Below are positions 49,493 to 58,500 of a stretch of DNA of 64,000 nt, in pieces. The stretch comes from Geodermatophilus sp. DSM 44513 (GTDB lineage: Bacteria > Actinomycetota > Actinomycetes > Mycobacteriales > Geodermatophilaceae). The first letter of the stretch is position 1. Each line of letters starts with the position of its first letter. The notes beneath the pieces were generated by a model, which saw only the letters and a list, made by a program, of their open reading frames with translations, was not told the origin of the DNA and did no database searches. The DNA lies in the NCBI RefSeq assembly GCF_032460525.1, contig NZ_CP135963.1, positions 2,108,001 to 2,172,000 of the forward strand, written 5' to 3'. Made by a program: the position numbers and the translations under genes.

Positions 49493-50773
49493 TCAGGTCG
49501 TGGTGCCGCCGAGGGTGACCTCGACCTCGTTGGTCGTGTCCCCACGCTCGACGTCGAGGGTGACCTCGCTGCCGGGCGCCGTGCCGCGCACTGCGGCGGT
49601 CAACTCCGTCGAGGTGGTGACGGGGCGGTCGCCGATGGCGGTGACCACATCCCCGGCCTGCAGGCCAGCATCGGCGCCCGAGCTGCCAGGTTGCACCTGG
49701 ACGATCTCGGCGCCCGTGCCGATGGTGGGGTTGCCGTCGGCGGCGGCGGTCTGGACGTTGACGCCCAACAACGCCGTGCTGGCCGAGCCGTCGGCGATGA
49801 TCTCCCCGGCGATGCGCTGCGCGGTGTTGCTGGGGATGGCGAAGCCGACTCCGATGTTGCCGCCGGAGGCCTGTCCGCCCGGGCCGGCGGGCACGGTGGC
49901 GATGGCGGTGTTGATGCCGATCACCTCACCGGCGGCGTCGACCAGGGCGCCACCGGAGTTGCCCGGGTTGATCGCGGCGTCGGTCTGCAGGGCGTCGATG
50001 ACGGTTGCCTCGCCGCCGCCCCCGCCGGCGGTCACCGGCCGGTGGAGGGCGCTGACGATCCCGTTGGTGACCGTGTCGGACAGCCCGAGCGGTGCGCCGA
50101 TGGCCACGGCGAGGTCACCCACCCGCACCTGGGCCGAGTTCGCGAAGGTCGCCGGGGTCAGGTCGCCCGCACCGGACAGGCGCAGGACGGCGAGGTCCAC
50201 GGACGGTTCGGTGCCGACGACGGTGGCCTCGTACAGCGTTCCGTCGGCGGTGCGTACCTGGACGTCGGCTGGGCCACCACCGCCGGCGGCGACCACGTGG
50301 TCGTTGGTCAGCACGTAGCCGTCCTCGGTCAGGACGACGCCCGAGCCGCTGCCGGCACCTGCGGAGGTGGTGACGTAGACGGTGACCACGCTCGGGCTGG
50401 CCGTGGCAGCAGCCGTGCTCACCGCGGTCGCCGTCTCCGGGTCCTCGACCACCACGCTCTGCGTGCTGCTCGCCCCGGTCGCCGCCCCGCTGGCGTCGTC
50501 GAGGAGGACGGCCGCCCCGGCACCGGTGCCGGCGCCGATGAAGGCGCCGGCGAGCAGACCGGCGACCCCCATCCGGAGGCGTCCGGTCGAGCGGGGTGGC
50601 CCGGGGTGGCTCGTTGCTCCGGCCGGTACCGGTCCCCACGCGGGAGGCGGCGTGCTCCGGGAGTGCCCTGTTGCCGGGTACCACAGCGGGTGAGGCGAGG
50701 TCGTCCGGCGGAGGTCGGATGCGACCGGCTGTGGGTGGCCGCCGGGGGCACGCGGGGGTCCGTAGGAAGTCAC
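49493..50773 (-). CDS. HtrA/DegP-family trypsin-like serine protease with PDZ domain
   Basis: A 426-residue membrane-anchored S1C protease. The start GTG 50773 lies after GGAG; an upstream in-frame ATG (50815) adds residues without an RBS. A proline-rich cytoplasmic tail of about 65 residues precedes one membrane segment (69-90). The catalytic triad is H159 (LTNDHVV), D193 (SVDLAVL) and S273 (NPGNSGGALV). The C-terminal PDZ domain (about 320-415) includes IVQVQPGSSGADAGLQAGDV and VTTSTELTAAVRG. The protease domain is outside the membrane and should degrade or refold damaged envelope proteins under stress. Confidence 0.95.
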   Translation of the reverse strand: MTSYGPPRAPGGHPQPVASDLRRTTSPHPLWYPATGHSRSTPPPAWGPVPAGATSHPGPPRSTGRLRMGVAGLLAGAFIGAGTGAGAAVLLDDASGAATGASSTQSVVVEDPETATAVSTAAATASPSVVTVYVTTSAGAGSGSGVVLTEDGYVLTNDHVVAAGGGGPADVQVRTADGTLYEATVVGTEPSVDLAVLRLSGAGDLTPATFANSAQVRVGDLAVAIGAPLGLSDTVTNGIVSALHRPVTAGGGGGEATVIDALQTDAAINPGNSGGALVDAAGEVIGINTAIATVPAGPGGQASGGNIGVGFAIPSNTAQRIAGEIIADGSASTALLGVNVQTAAADGNPTIGTGAEIVQVQPGSSGADAGLQAGDVVTAIGDRPVTTSTELTAAVRGTAPGSEVTLDVERGDTTNEVEVTLGGTTT

Positions 50774-51777
50774 TGCTCTCCAGTCCTCGATCCGTGCGGC
50801 CGTCCGCCGCGACATCTCGACGGTGCGTCGGAGGACTGACGGCTCACTGGACGGTCGCTGGGAGATCGCTGGACGTCACGGCTCGCAGCCCGAGGATCCT
50901 GCCGCGCCGGAGGGTGCACGCCGACGGGAGACGGTGCGCTTCGTCGTGCCGTGTCGGGCGGCGATGTCCCGTGTCGAGCTTCCTCGGCCGATGGGACAGC
51001 GGACGACTTCCCGTCGCTCTCCTGGCGTGAGGTCGTGGTGGGCGATGTCGTCGCCGGCGCGGCGCGTTCGACGGCGGTCTCATCGGCATCGCCCGGCTCC
51101 CGGGACTGAGGGCTCGGCTTCGGCACGTCCGGCTGCGCTCGCGACGATGCGGGGACCGGCTGGAGGAGAACCGGAGTGTCCTCCGGCCGCTGGTGTTGAT
51201 CCACCTCTCACCGCGTCCTGCGCTGGTCGGGGCGGACTGGCGTCCGCGGAGGACAGGTCGAGGCCGGAGCGATGGGGAGGATCGCGTTCCAGGGCGTTGT
51301 GCAGCTCGTCGCGTGTTGCTTCGCGGTGGTCGTGACCATGCCGGCTGACGTGCGGGCTGGTCCATCACCTCGCTGGGGGCGTCGCAGCGGGGCTCGAGTG
51401 CTCACGGTCGGGGAGCCACCGTCGCACCGGCGGCGGCAGGTGCCTCTGCTGGGCTGGTCTCGGGGCGTGACCAGGTGACGCGCCGGCGCGGGCAGTCCGA
51501 CCCGGCAACAGTGCCGCCGGCGCCCCGAGCAGCAGCCACCTGGGCGTCGGCGGGCGGCATCCCGTCGCGCCGCTCCGCGGCGAGGCGGAGCGTCAGGTGG
51601 GGCCGCTGGAGTGCACGTCAGCACGCGGAGCGGACTCCGGCACGCACGGCGGCGGCGGCGCCGGGAAGATCTTGGAGGAAATCCAGGCCTGGCTGTCGAT
51701 CCGGCGGCAGGGTGTTCGTCGTCACTGATGACGGAGCCGGACAGGCCGGCCCGCGACCCAGTGCAGGAGGCAGCTCC
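50774..51777. other. 1-kb region without a convincing gene
   Basis: This lies between the HtrA-like and DGPF-protein genes. It has more A/T and weaker codon bias than its neighbours, and candidate frames on either strand lack RBS and motifs. Near 51270-51310 a minus-strand frame (HREATRDELHNALERD) is mildly protein-like, which suggests a decayed gene. It must hold the promoter of the DGPF/sigma pair. Confidence 0.45.
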
Positions 51778-52137
51778 ATGGCCAAGTACGCGATCCTCAT
51801 CTACGACGACCCGGCTGGCTACGCGAACATGTCGCCCGAGGCGTGGGGCGCGGTGATCGACGCGCACAGCTCGTTCGTCAAGGGGGTCTTCGAGCTCGGC
51901 GGGTCCATGGACAGCGGGGCGGCGCTCGCGGCCACGACGTCGGCCACCTCGATCAGGGGTGGCAACACCGTGACGGACGGCCCGTTCGTCGAGACCAAGG
52001 AGGCCCTCGGCGGCTTCTACGTCGTCGAGGCGCGCGACCTCGACCACGCCGTCGAGATCGCCAAGCTGTGCCCGGCCCCCTTCGGCGGCGTCGAGGTCCG
52101 CCCGGTCGTGGACCCGACGCAGGCGAACCCGTTCTGA
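51778..52137 (+). CDS. DGPF-domain (YCII-related) protein
   Basis: A 119-residue protein. ATG 51778 has CAGGAGG upstream. It begins AKYAILIYDDPAGYANMSPE and contains VTDGPFVETKEALGGFYVVE, the DGPF motif after which the family is named, within a YCII/ferredoxin-like fold. DGPF genes are regularly found next to ECF42 sigma-factor genes, as here, and are thought to act in the same signalling or antibiotic-response pathway. The stop is followed immediately by the sigma-factor reading frame. The protein is small, soluble and cytoplasmic. Confidence 0.92.
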   Translation: MAKYAILIYDDPAGYANMSPEAWGAVIDAHSSFVKGVFELGGSMDSGAALAATTSATSIRGGNTVTDGPFVETKEALGGFYVVEARDLDHAVEIAKLCPAPFGGVEVRPVVDPTQANPF

Positions 52138-52172
52138 CCGCTCCCCGCGACGCCCAGCCGACCGCGTCCGCC

Positions 52173-53453
52173 GTGCAGGCGGACGCGGTCGCTGCCGCGC
52201 TGGCGCAGGCCCACCGCTCCGAGTGGGCCTTCGTGCTGTCCGCCACGGTGCGCGTCGCGGGTGACCTGGACCTCGCGGAGGAGTGCGCGCAGGAGGCGTA
52301 CGTCAGCGCGCTGCAGGCCTGGACCCGGGACGGCGTCCCGGAGCGGCCCGGCGCGTGGCTGACCACGGCGGCGCGGAACCAGGCGCTGGACCGGTTGCGT
52401 CGCGAGGTCACCCTCCGGCGCAAGCTCCCGCTGCTCGTGGAGCCGGCGACCGTCGATCCGCACGACCCGGCCGACCCGGACGGGCCCGACGCCGCGGTGC
52501 CGGACGACCGGCTCCGGCTGGTGTTCACCTGCTGCCACCCCACCCTCGCCCCCGAGGCCCGCGTCGCCCTCACCCTGCGCCTGGTCTGCGGCGTTCCCAC
52601 GCCCGACGTCGCCCGGGCCTTCCTGGTGTCCGAGCCGACGATGGCGGCACGGATCACCCGGGCCAAGAAGAAGATCACCGAAGCGCGGATCCCCTACCGG
52701 GTTCCGGGCCGGGCGGAGCTGCCCGAGCGCCTGGACAGCGTGCTCACCGCCGTCCACCTGCTCTTCAGCACCGGCCACACGGCCGGCGAGGGGGACGCGC
52801 TCGTCCGTGAGGAGCTCTGCGACCGGGCCCTGCACCTCGCGCGCACCCTCGCCGCGCTGCTCCCCGAGCAGGCCGAGACCCGCGGCCTGCTGGGCCTGCT
52901 GCTCCTCACCGACGCGCGCCGGGCCACCCGGACCGACGAGCAGGGCCGGCTGCTCCTGCTCGCCGACCAGGACCGGACGCGCTGGGACCAGCGCGCGATC
53001 CTGGAGGGGCTCACGGTGACGGCCGGGGCCCTGGCGTCCGGCCCACCGGGGCGGTTCACCCTGCAGGCGGCGATCGCCGGCGTGCACGCGATGGCGCCGT
53101 CCCTGGAGCAGACCGACTGGCCGCGCGTCGTGCACCTCTACGACCGGTTGCTGGCGGTGTGGAACACCCCGGTGGTCGCGCTCAACCGGGCCGCCGCCGT
53201 GGCGTTCGCCGACGGTCCGGCCGCCGCCCTGCCGCTCCTCGACGAGCTGGCGACCGATCCCCGGCTCGCCGACTACCCCTACCTCCCCGCCACCCGCGCC
53301 GACCTGCTGCGCCGCCTCGGCGACGCCGCCGGCGCGGCTCAGTCGTACCGGCGCGCGATGGAGCTCACCGCGAACGCCGCGGAGCGCGCCTTCCTGGAGC
53401 AGCGCCTGGCCGAGGTCAGCCGCGCCGCCGGCGCCGAGCCCGCGCCCGGCTGA
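52173..53453 (+). CDS. ECF42-type RNA polymerase sigma factor with C-terminal TPR-like extension
   Basis: About 426 residues. Region sigma-2 (AGDLDLAEECAQEAYVSALQ, WLTTAARNQALDRLRRE) and sigma-4 (RVALTLRLVCGVPTPDVARA, MAARITRAKKKITEAR) are followed by a C-terminal helical extension of about 230 residues (VHLLFSTGHTAGEGD, LNRAAAVAFADGPAAALPLL). The extension is typical of ECF42 and required for its activity. The frame is open from the stop of the DGPF gene, where a CTG overlaps that stop; the first ordinary start codon is GTG 52173, with only a weak RBS. Translation may begin upstream at the coupled CTG. No anti-sigma factor is present, as usual for this group. Confidence 0.93.
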   Translation: MQADAVAAALAQAHRSEWAFVLSATVRVAGDLDLAEECAQEAYVSALQAWTRDGVPERPGAWLTTAARNQALDRLRREVTLRRKLPLLVEPATVDPHDPADPDGPDAAVPDDRLRLVFTCCHPTLAPEARVALTLRLVCGVPTPDVARAFLVSEPTMAARITRAKKKITEARIPYRVPGRAELPERLDSVLTAVHLLFSTGHTAGEGDALVREELCDRALHLARTLAALLPEQAETRGLLGLLLLTDARRATRTDEQGRLLLLADQDRTRWDQRAILEGLTVTAGALASGPPGRFTLQAAIAGVHAMAPSLEQTDWPRVVHLYDRLLAVWNTPVVALNRAAAVAFADGPAAALPLLDELATDPRLADYPYLPATRADLLRRLGDAAGAAQSYRRAMELTANAAERAFLEQRLAEVSRAAGAEPAPG

Positions 53454-53519
53454 GGACGGCGGGCTCGGCGGTCACCGCTCCGAGGCCTCGCCCGGGGCTC
53501 CCGCGTCGCGCCCCTGGCA

Positions 53520-53600
53520 GGGGTCGCAGGTCCACGTCCCGTCGGCCCGACAGTGGGACCGCAGGTCAGAGGCGGGTCGGCTGGACGGGCCGGCCCGCCT
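53520..53600 (+). repeat. direct repeat copy B (decayed tRNA-Pro 3' end plus hairpin)
   Basis: This is a gap-free partner of 22031-22111 (69 of 81 positions alike). The T-loop is altered (TTCAAAT to TCCACGT), so the tRNA half is no longer functional. The downstream 25 nt and the hairpin arms (AGGCGGGTCGGC / GCCGGCCCGCCT) are conserved. Only a partial, deleted anticodon-loop remnant (CCTGGCAG) lies upstream. It sits between the sigma-factor gene and the PAS/SpoIIE phosphatase gene. Confidence 0.8.
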
Positions 53601-53825
53601 CTCGCACGAGCCCAGCTCGTGGCGGGCCCTGTCCGGTGACGGCCGACGACCCGCCAGCGACGTTGCCGTCACCCCTCAGGCACCGGACGGTCCGCCTCGT
53701 GTGCTGCCCGCACGCGGCGGTGCACCCCGGGGTCGTTCCGCGCGGTGCCCGCGGGCCGGGTCGTCCACAATGGGGAGCCCGGCACCATCGGGCGAGCCGA
53801 GCTGGCTGACGGGGGACGGGACCGG

Positions 53826-55958
53826 ATGAGCGCCGAGGGCACGAGCAGCGCCGAGCCGTTGCCCGACGTCGTCGACGATCCCGCGGACGCCCGGCGTGCC
53901 CTGCTGGACCTGGCGATCACCGCCGCCGGCGTGGGCACCTTCGACTGGGACCTGACCACCGGCGGCCTGAGCTGGGACGACCGGCTGATCGAGATGTTCG
54001 GGTACACGCCGGCCGACTTCGAGGGCACCATCGAGGCGTTCCGCCGTCGGTTGCACCCCGCGGACCTGCCCCGGATCACCGGCCTGCTGCAGCAGGCCAT
54101 CGACACCCGTGGCGACTTCGCCACCGAGTACCGCGTCCGGCTCCCGGACGGGGGGCTGCGGTGGGTGGCCGCCCGCGGGCGGGCGCTGGGGAGCGAGCAG
54201 GGCGCGACCGTCCGCCTGCTGGGTGCGGCCTGGGACATCACCGAGCGGCGGGCCGGCCAGGAGCGCGTCGCGCAGCTGATCGAGGGCATGGCCGTCGGCT
54301 TCGCCACGCTGGACCGCGACTGGGTGATCACCCACGTCAACGCCGAGGCCGAGCGGATCATCGGTGCCCCGCGCGAGGACCTGCTGGGCCGCGACATCTG
54401 GGAGCGGTTCCCCGAGGCGGTCGACAGCGAGTTCGAGGTGAACTTCCGGCGCGCGGCCGGGACCGGGCGGCCGGTCGTCTTCGACGCCTACTACCCCGCG
54501 CCGCTCGACATCTGGGTCGAGGTGCGCGCCACGCCCACCCCCGACGGGCTGGCGTTGTACTTCCTGGACGTCTCCGCCCGGCGCGCCGTCCAGCAGCAGG
54601 CCGAGCGGGCCGCGGCGCGGGAGGGGCTGCTCAACCGGATCACCGAGGAGCTGGTGGGCACCCTGGACGCCGAGGAGGCCATCGGCCGGCTCGCGCGGAT
54701 GGTGCTGCCCGCCGTCGCCGACCTCGCCATCGTCACCCTCATCGACGACGACCGCGCGGCCGGGACGCGCCGCGGGCTGCGCACCACCGCGACCTGGCAC
54801 GTCGACCCGGCGCTGCGGCCGGTGGTCGAGGCCTACGCCCAGGCGCGGCTGGCCGCGCTCACCGACGACGCGCTCATCCTGCGCGCCGTGCGCGGCGGGC
54901 AGGTGCAGCTGGTGGCCCGCGACGCCGCGGCCGAGGTACGGCGCGTGCTGCCGCCCGGACCGCTGCACGACATGGTCACCACCCTGGCCCCGGAGGCCAT
55001 CGTGGTGCTGCCGCTGCCCGGGCGCACCGGCCCGGTCGGGATGCTCACCCTGGCCAACGGCGCCGACCGCGGCCCCTTCACCCCGGAGGACCTCCTCACC
55101 GCCCGGCACGTCGCCACCCGCGCGGGTCTGGTGCTGGACAACGCCCGCCTCTACCGGCAGCAGCGCGACCTGGCCGAGGGCTTCCAGCGGTCCCTGCTCA
55201 CCCCGCCGCCGCAGCCCGAGCACGGGCAGGTCGTCGTGCGCTACGTGCCGGCGGCCCAGGCGGCCGAGGTCGGCGGCGACTGGTACGACGCGTTCCTGCA
55301 GCCCTCGGGTGCCACGGTGCTGGTCATCGGGGACGTCGTCGGTCACGACGTGCAGGCCGCCGCCGCGATGGGCCAGGCCCGCACCATCGTGCGGACGCTG
55401 GCCGCCCGCGGCCACGCCGGGCCGGCGGCGGTCCTCACCGAGGCCGAGCAGGTCCTGCAGACGCTGCAGTCGGGGATCCTGGCGACCGCGGTGGTGGCCC
55501 GCCTGGAGCAGACCGACGCCGAGCGGGCGAGCGGGCTGGCCCGGCTGCGCTGGTCGAACGCCGGGCACCCGCCGCCGATGGTGGTCTCCCCCGACGGGCG
55601 GGTGACCGTCCTCGACGGCGGCCGCCCGGACCGGCTGCTCGGCGTCCGCCGCGCCGGGCCGCGCCGGGAGGCCGAGGTGAGCCTGCCGCCGGACGGCGTG
55701 GTGCTGCTCTACACCGACGGTCTGGTGGAGAACCGGGTCGAGGACATCGACCACGGCCTGCACCGGCTGCAGACCGTCCTCGGCGAGGTGGCCGGTCGCG
55801 ACCTCGACGACCTGTGCGACGAGGTGCTCGCGCGGATGCTGCCGACCAACCCGGGTGACGACGTCGCGCTCATCGCGATCCAGCTGCACCCGCAGGACCG
55901 GCCCCGCCCGCCCGGGGCCGGCCCCGGCCGGGTGCCGCCGGACGTGCCCGCGGACTGA
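53826..55958 (+). CDS. PAS-PAS-GAF SpoIIE-type serine phosphatase
   Basis: A 710-residue cytoplasmic regulator. PAS domain 1 covers about 25-145 (GVGTFDWDLTTGGLSWDDRL, FRRRLHPADLPRI, GAAWDITERR). PAS domain 2 covers about 150-265 (GFATLDRDWVITHVNAEAER). A GAF domain covers about 280-445 (LPAVADLAIVTLIDDD). The C-terminal PP2C/SpoIIE phosphatase domain covers about 465-690 and has VGGDWYDAF, VIGDVVGHDV, WSNAGHPPPM, LLYTDGLVE and NPGDDVALIAI as metal-binding motifs. Such proteins dephosphorylate anti-anti-sigma factors in response to light, redox or small-molecule signals. It converges with an HATPase anti-sigma-type gene only 9 nt away. ATG 53826 is chosen; an upstream GTG would add unrelated residues. 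Confidence 0.93.
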   Translation: MSAEGTSSAEPLPDVVDDPADARRALLDLAITAAGVGTFDWDLTTGGLSWDDRLIEMFGYTPADFEGTIEAFRRRLHPADLPRITGLLQQAIDTRGDFATEYRVRLPDGGLRWVAARGRALGSEQGATVRLLGAAWDITERRAGQERVAQLIEGMAVGFATLDRDWVITHVNAEAERIIGAPREDLLGRDIWERFPEAVDSEFEVNFRRAAGTGRPVVFDAYYPAPLDIWVEVRATPTPDGLALYFLDVSARRAVQQQAERAAAREGLLNRITEELVGTLDAEEAIGRLARMVLPAVADLAIVTLIDDDRAAGTRRGLRTTATWHVDPALRPVVEAYAQARLAALTDDALILRAVRGGQVQLVARDAAAEVRRVLPPGPLHDMVTTLAPEAIVVLPLPGRTGPVGMLTLANGADRGPFTPEDLLTARHVATRAGLVLDNARLYRQQRDLAEGFQRSLLTPPPQPEHGQVVVRYVPAAQAAEVGGDWYDAFLQPSGATVLVIGDVVGHDVQAAAAMGQARTIVRTLAARGHAGPAAVLTEAEQVLQTLQSGILATAVVARLEQTDAERASGLARLRWSNAGHPPPMVVSPDGRVTVLDGGRPDRLLGVRRAGPRREAEVSLPPDGVVLLYTDGLVENRVEDIDHGLHRLQTVLGEVAGRDLDDLCDEVLARMLPTNPGDDVALIAIQLHPQDRPRPPGAGPGRVPPDVPAD

Positions 55959-55967
55959 CGGGGACCG

Positions 55968-56957
55968 TCAGCTCCAGCTGGTGCTCAGCCGGACACTGAC
56001 ACCGTCGGCGCCGCGCCGGATGGCGACGTGGTCGCACAGCTGCCGGGCCAACCACAGGCCCATGCCCCCGTGGGAGAGGTCGTCCCCGTGCGCGGGCCCG
56101 TAGCCGGCGAAGGGGTCGTCGAGGCCGGACCCGGAGTCGCGGATGGTGGCCACCAGCCGGCCCGGCGCGGTCCACAGCCGCAGGCCCGCGGGCAGCGACC
56201 CGTGCCGCACGGCGTTGGAGGTCATCTCGTCGACCGCCATGAGGAAGTCCTCGAGCACGTCGTCCGGCCCGTCGACGGTGCCCAGCAGGCCGCGCACGGC
56301 GTGGCGGAGGCGGGTGTGGTCGCTGACGTCGTCGTCCAGGGCCGGCTCGGTGGCCTCCAGCGGGTCGTCGGGCACCGGCAGCGTGCGCAGGTAGGTGGCC
56401 GGATCGAGGAAGTCGGCGTTGACCGTCCGCCCGGCGGCGGTGACCAGCTGCGGGTGGGTCCGCCGGACCGAGTCCAGGATGGGCGCCGGCAGCGCGGCGT
56501 CGAACACGCACAGGCCCCACAGCGGCCAGCGGGCCAGGGCGGCGTTGATCACCGACTCGTAGGCCTGCCACTCCCGCCAGTCGGCGGCCGTGGTGCCGTA
56601 GTCGGTCTCCCCGACGACCCGCAGCCGGCGGCCGGGTGCGGCGTGTTCCTCGGCGAACCGGCGGAACGCGGTGATCGCGCTGGGGGTGCGGGCCCGGTAG
56701 AGGGTGTGCCGCTCGACGACGACCACCCGCGGGTCGCGCCCGACGGCCTCGCGCAGCGGCCCGGTGGTCGCCGGCCCGGCGGCGATGAGCGCGGCGTCCC
56801 CGGCGGCGAGCCCCTCGAGCAGCCACGGCGCGGCGATGGCGGTGAGCTGGTCGACGTCGTCGTAGACCAGGGCGTCGTGCCGGTAGCCCGGCGAGCCGCC
56901 CCCGCCGGTGGCGGAGTCCCCGCCGTCGTGCGGTCGCTCCGTGTCCTCGCCGTGCAC
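55968..56957 (-). CDS. MEDS-domain/anti-sigma-factor-type ATPase
   Basis: A 329-residue protein. The N-terminal MEDS-like sensor region (about 25-175) contains HDALVYDDVDQLTAIAAPWL, VVVVERHTLYRARTPSAI and LRVVGETDYGTTAADWREW. The C-terminal RsbW/SpoIIAB-type HATPase domain (about 200-325) has AVDEMTSNAVRHGS (N-box), IRDSGSGLDDP (G1) and GGMGLWLARQLCDHV (G2). GTG 56957 follows GGGGAG. Proteins of this kind bind sigma or anti-anti-sigma factors and phosphorylate the latter. The neighbouring SpoIIE phosphatase would provide the opposing activity. No STAS partner gene lies in the window. Confidence 0.85.
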   Translation of the reverse strand: MHGEDTERPHDGGDSATGGGGSPGYRHDALVYDDVDQLTAIAAPWLLEGLAAGDAALIAAGPATTGPLREAVGRDPRVVVVERHTLYRARTPSAITAFRRFAEEHAAPGRRLRVVGETDYGTTAADWREWQAYESVINAALARWPLWGLCVFDAALPAPILDSVRRTHPQLVTAAGRTVNADFLDPATYLRTLPVPDDPLEATEPALDDDVSDHTRLRHAVRGLLGTVDGPDDVLEDFLMAVDEMTSNAVRHGSLPAGLRLWTAPGRLVATIRDSGSGLDDPFAGYGPAHGDDLSHGGMGLWLARQLCDHVAIRRGADGVSVRLSTSWS

Positions 56958-57186
56958 CGTGGCTGTCTCCCCGTCGTACCGGCAGCTGCACCGAGAGCCG
57001 ACGCGCACGCGACGGCGTTCCCCGCCTGTGTACCCCACACAGGTCGACCCACGCCCGCTGCCGGGGTCGACGCGGCCCTCTCCGACCTCGCCGCGCACGG
57101 ACGAGCACGGGGTGCCCGCGCTCCGGGCGACCGCCGGACACCCAGCCGCTATGGTCGGCGCCCGTCCCGATCGAAGGAGCCTCCGG

Positions 57187-58443
57187 ATGACCCAGGTCGA
57201 CGCCCAGCTCACGTCTCCGGAGTCGGTGGGGATGAGCGCCCGGCGCCTCGAGCGCATCGCGCCCGCGCTGCAGGAGTACGTCGACGAGCGCGGCTACCCG
57301 GGCTTCACGACGCTCGTGTCGCGCCGCGGCCGGCTCGTGCACGCGGGGCGGATCGGCTGGCAGGACCGGGAAGCCGAGGTGCCCCTGGCGGAGGACACGA
57401 TCTACCGCTTGTACTCGATGACCAAGCCGATCGTCTGCACGGCGCTGATGACGCTGTTCGAGGAGGGCAGGTTCCGGCTCGTCGACCCGGTGGCGAAGTG
57501 GATCCCGGCGTTCGGGGCGACGAAGATCGCCGGTCCGGGCGGGACGCTGGAGGACCAGTCACCGCTGCGCCCGATGCAGATCCGCGACGTGATGAGCCAC
57601 ACGAGCGGGCTGACCTACGACTTCCTCGAGGACTTCCCGGTCGCGGAGCAGTACCGCGCCAAGCGGCTCATGCACGACCCGACGCGCACGCTGGAGCAGC
57701 TCGTCGACGAGCTCGCCACGATCCCGCTCGCCTTCGCGCCCGGGACGATGTGGCACTACAGCCTGGGCACCGACGTCACGGCACGCCTGATCGAGGTCAT
57801 CTCGGGCCAGCGGCTGGGGGACTTCCTCCAGGAGCGCCTCTTCGCACCGCTCGGGATGACCGACACGGCCTTCGGTGTGCCGGAGTCCGCGCGCGGCCGG
57901 CTGTCCGCCATGTACGGCCTGCCGGACATCATCGCCCAGGACATGACCTTCAGCGCCCTGGCGGGCGCGTTCGCCGCCGGCGACTTGGGCCGCCGCGACG
58001 TGGAGCCGACCTACCCCAGCGACGCCCCCGACGTCTTCCAGCGCGGCGGCCTCGGCCTCTTCGGGACCGGGTCGGACTACCTGCGCTTCGCGACCATGCT
58101 GCTCACGGGCAAGGCGGAGGACGGCACGCGCATCCTCGGCCGCAAGACGCTCGAGCTGATGCACACCAACCACCTCGCACCGGCCCTGCGCCCGTACGCC
58201 CTCGCCGGCGTACCGGCGCTCGGCTACGGGTTCGGCCTGGGCTCCCGCGTGGCCATGGACATCGGCCAGAGCGCACTGGCCGGCTCCCCCGGGGAGTTCG
58301 GCTGGGCCGGTGCGGCGAAGACCTACTACTGGGTCGACCCGGTCGAGGAGCTCGTCGGCGTACTGCTGACCCAGCACATGGTCGGCTTCGACCTGCCCGA
58401 GGCCGACTTCCGGGCGGTCGTGTACCAGTCGATCGAGGACTGA
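57187..58443 (+). CDS. class C beta-lactamase-like serine hydrolase
   Basis: A 418-residue cytoplasmic (no signal peptide) member of the beta-lactamase/penicillin-binding superfamily, esterase EstB-like branch. The nucleophile motif is S77-M-T-K80 in RLYSMTKPIV. The second motif is the Y-S-L triad in WHYSLGTDVTARLI. FGWAGAAKTYYWVDP resembles the third motif region (W/H-x-G). Most such actinobacterial proteins are esterases or D-amino-acid-amide hydrolases rather than true beta-lactamases. ATG 57187 is preceded by GGAG. It is a single-gene unit. Confidence 0.9.
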   Translation: MTQVDAQLTSPESVGMSARRLERIAPALQEYVDERGYPGFTTLVSRRGRLVHAGRIGWQDREAEVPLAEDTIYRLYSMTKPIVCTALMTLFEEGRFRLVDPVAKWIPAFGATKIAGPGGTLEDQSPLRPMQIRDVMSHTSGLTYDFLEDFPVAEQYRAKRLMHDPTRTLEQLVDELATIPLAFAPGTMWHYSLGTDVTARLIEVISGQRLGDFLQERLFAPLGMTDTAFGVPESARGRLSAMYGLPDIIAQDMTFSALAGAFAAGDLGRRDVEPTYPSDAPDVFQRGGLGLFGTGSDYLRFATMLLTGKAEDGTRILGRKTLELMHTNHLAPALRPYALAGVPALGYGFGLGSRVAMDIGQSALAGSPGEFGWAGAAKTYYWVDPVEELVGVLLTQHMVGFDLPEADFRAVVYQSIED

Positions 58444-58500
58444 CGGCGGGCCCGGGCGGCGGCGGTCCCCGTCGGCTGCAGCCGGGTCGGCCGCGGCGCG

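Noticed and set aside
22020..53600. Active integrative conjugative element
   Set aside because: No integrase, excisionase, FtsK/TraB-like translocase, relaxase or replication gene is present between the repeats; only an old island or att remnants are supported.
57187..58443. True beta-lactamase conferring resistance
   Set aside because: The S-x-x-K and Y-S-L motifs fit, but there is no export signal and the sequence resembles the esterase-type branch, so a resistance role is not supported.
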